A stretch of 6,334 bases of DNA, taken from assembly GCA_000434635.1 (NCBI GenBank), contig HF988013.1:1-6334 (forward strand), written 5' to 3'. The notes beneath the pieces are model-generated. The model did not search any database, was not told the origin of the DNA, and saw only the letters and a list, made by a program, of their open reading frames with translations. The DNA comes from Firmicutes bacterium CAG:110. Its GTDB lineage: Bacteria > Bacillota > Clostridia > Oscillospirales > Oscillospiraceae. This document shows, piece after piece, positions 5,986 through 6,334 of this stretch; the stretch's first letter is position 1, and every line of letters begins with the position of its first letter. Position numbers and translations under genes: made by a program.

Positions 5986-6146
5986 GGAAACTCTGATTAA
6001 ATTGCCTGCGGCTGGACAGCGGATCTTTTGCCCCCGGTCTTCAGCACAAAAAATGGGAAATACATACAGTATTCCTCCATTTTCCGTGCTTTGCCCGGAG
6101 CCAAAATCTCTCGCTGCCAGCTCTTGTCAATTTAACCAGAGCTTCC
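5986..6146. repeat. 161-base imperfect palindrome, MITE-like element or large hairpin
   Basis: The two halves are imperfect inverted copies around a centre near 6066. The outer arms, 5986-6004 and 6128-6146, agree at 17 of 19 positions; the core is CTCTGATTAAATTG against CAATTTAACCAGAG. Both mismatches are A opposite C, which become U-G wobbles in a minus-strand RNA. Inner paired blocks include 6011-6015 with 6117-6121, 6017-6021 with 6112-6116, 6026-6030 with 6102-6106, 6034-6037 with 6095-6098, 6043-6047 (AGCAC) with 6086-6090, and 6050-6056 with 6077-6083. The five-base apical loop is 6064-6068, closed by TAC/GTA. About three quarters of positions pair, with one early unpaired patch at 6005-6010. 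No convincing coding frame lies inside. A target duplication is not clear: the flanks end CAAG and begin TAAG. It could be a miniature transposable element, a structured RNA or an insulator between divergent genes. Confidence 0.75.
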
Positions 6147-6155
6147 TAAGAAACT

Positions 6156-6185
6156 TTCTCACCATTGCGAATCCGACAGCATAAT
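6156..6185 (+). promoter_or_regulatory. Weak rightward promoter candidate for the right-edge gene
   Basis: TTCTCA (6156-6161), an 18-base spacer and CATAAT (6180-6185): four and five consensus matches. It sits just outside the palindrome and about 45 bases before the right-edge gene. TCCGACA at 6172-6178 differs at one position from the Spo0A box TTCGACA, but a single near-match of seven bases has little weight. Confidence 0.3.
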
Positions 6186-6195
6186 TTTTCTCGGC

Positions 6196-6216
6196 GTGAT
6201 AGGATTTTCCCATCAC
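6196..6216 (+). other. Small hairpin just before the SD of the right-edge gene
   Basis: GTGAT (6196-6200) pairs with ATCAC (6212-6216), followed by one A/C mismatch and a GG/CC pair closing an ATTTT loop. It ends one base before the TAAGGAAAGG region used as SD. No T-run follows on either strand, so it is not a terminator. A regulatory role is only possible. Confidence 0.25.
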
Positions 6217-6237
6217 TAAGGAAAGGCTGTGGTGGAA

Positions 6238-6334
6238 ATGATTGCATCCATGGAAACGTACCTGCGGCGGGGGCGGCGAACGTGCCAAAGGCTGCTGCTG
6301 AACCCCAAAATCCGCACAGGAGGGGTCGTCCTCC
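6238..6334 (+). CDS. 5' end of an unidentified gene running off the right edge
   Basis: An open frame begins after a stop at 6217-6219 and continues to the edge. From ATG 6238 it reads MIASMETYLRRGRR, then CQRLLLNPKIRTGG and VVL: a strongly basic N-terminus that turns hydrophobic, as in a protein with cytoplasmic positive residues before a first membrane helix. Its third codon positions are G/C-rich like those of the neighbours. An SD of AAGGA or AAAGG (6218-6226) fits GTG starts at 6229 or 6232 better by spacing, while ATG 6238 is 11 bases away and ATG 6250 further. I do not recognise it firmly. The N-terminus of stage II sporulation protein E (SpoIIE) in related Clostridia has this general character, but 32 residues cannot prove it. 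It is divergent from the CYTH unit. Confidence 0.5.
   Translation, partial: MIASMETYLRRGRRTCQRLLLNPKIRTGGVVL

Noticed and set aside
6172..6178. Possible Spo0A box TCCGACA
   Set aside because: One mismatch in seven bases with no second box nearby; expected by chance. Kept only as a note under the weak promoter.
6002..6184. 60-codon plus-strand frame from a TTG
   Set aside because: Lies almost wholly in the palindrome, has no SD and no protein-like pattern; explained by the inverted repeat.
5924..6334. Search for tRNA, CRISPR repeats, or a transposase remnant beside the palindrome
   Set aside because: No cloverleaf, no regularly spaced direct repeats and no transposase-like translation were seen in the flanks.

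Overview
The window looks like chromosomal DNA from a moderately G+C-rich member of the Clostridia, most likely an Oscillospiraceae/Ruminococcaceae-type gut bacterium. The reasons are high-G+C coding regions, AT-rich intergenic stretches with Bacillota-like sigma-A promoters and AGGAGG-type Shine-Dalgarno (SD) sites, and a family mix typical of such genomes: an RlmD/RumA methyltransferase with a clostridial-type C-terminal extension, a PflX-type radical SAM protein and a stand-alone CYTH protein. This placement is inference from composition and protein style; no rRNA gene is present to confirm it.

Layout. (1) 1-1913, minus strand: a two-gene unit, a GNAT acetyltransferase followed 8 bases later by rlmD, which runs off the left edge. 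(2) 1914-2057: a compact divergent promoter region firing left into the GNAT gene and right into the radical SAM gene. (3) 2058-2930, plus strand: a PflX-like radical SAM protein, ended by a strong hairpin terminator at 2935-2979. (4) 2979-5923, minus strand: a tightly packed four-gene unit read CYTH protein, DEDDh exonuclease, small multi-pass membrane protein, class I/II aminotransferase, with gaps of 21, 7 and 22 bases and a single good promoter at 5956-5984. It converges on the radical SAM gene at the terminator. (5) 5924-6237: a 314-base divergent intergenic region holding that promoter, a 161-base imperfect palindrome (5986-6146) and a weak rightward promoter candidate. (6) 6238-6334, plus strand: the first codons of a gene leaving the right edge.

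The genes look like housekeeping and general metabolism: 23S rRNA m5U methylation, small-molecule acetylation, a radical SAM protein of unknown target, a metal-dependent triphosphate hydrolase fold, a 3'-5' exonuclease and an amino-acid aminotransferase. No phage, defence, CRISPR, tRNA or rRNA feature is visible, and I found no clear new multi-gene system. The most unusual non-coding object is the palindrome next to the CYTH promoter, which resembles a miniature inverted-repeat element or a structured RNA. Other points of interest are an SD-masking hairpin ahead of the GNAT gene, the very short predicted leader of the radical SAM gene, and a lower-G+C membrane-protein gene inside the four-gene unit.
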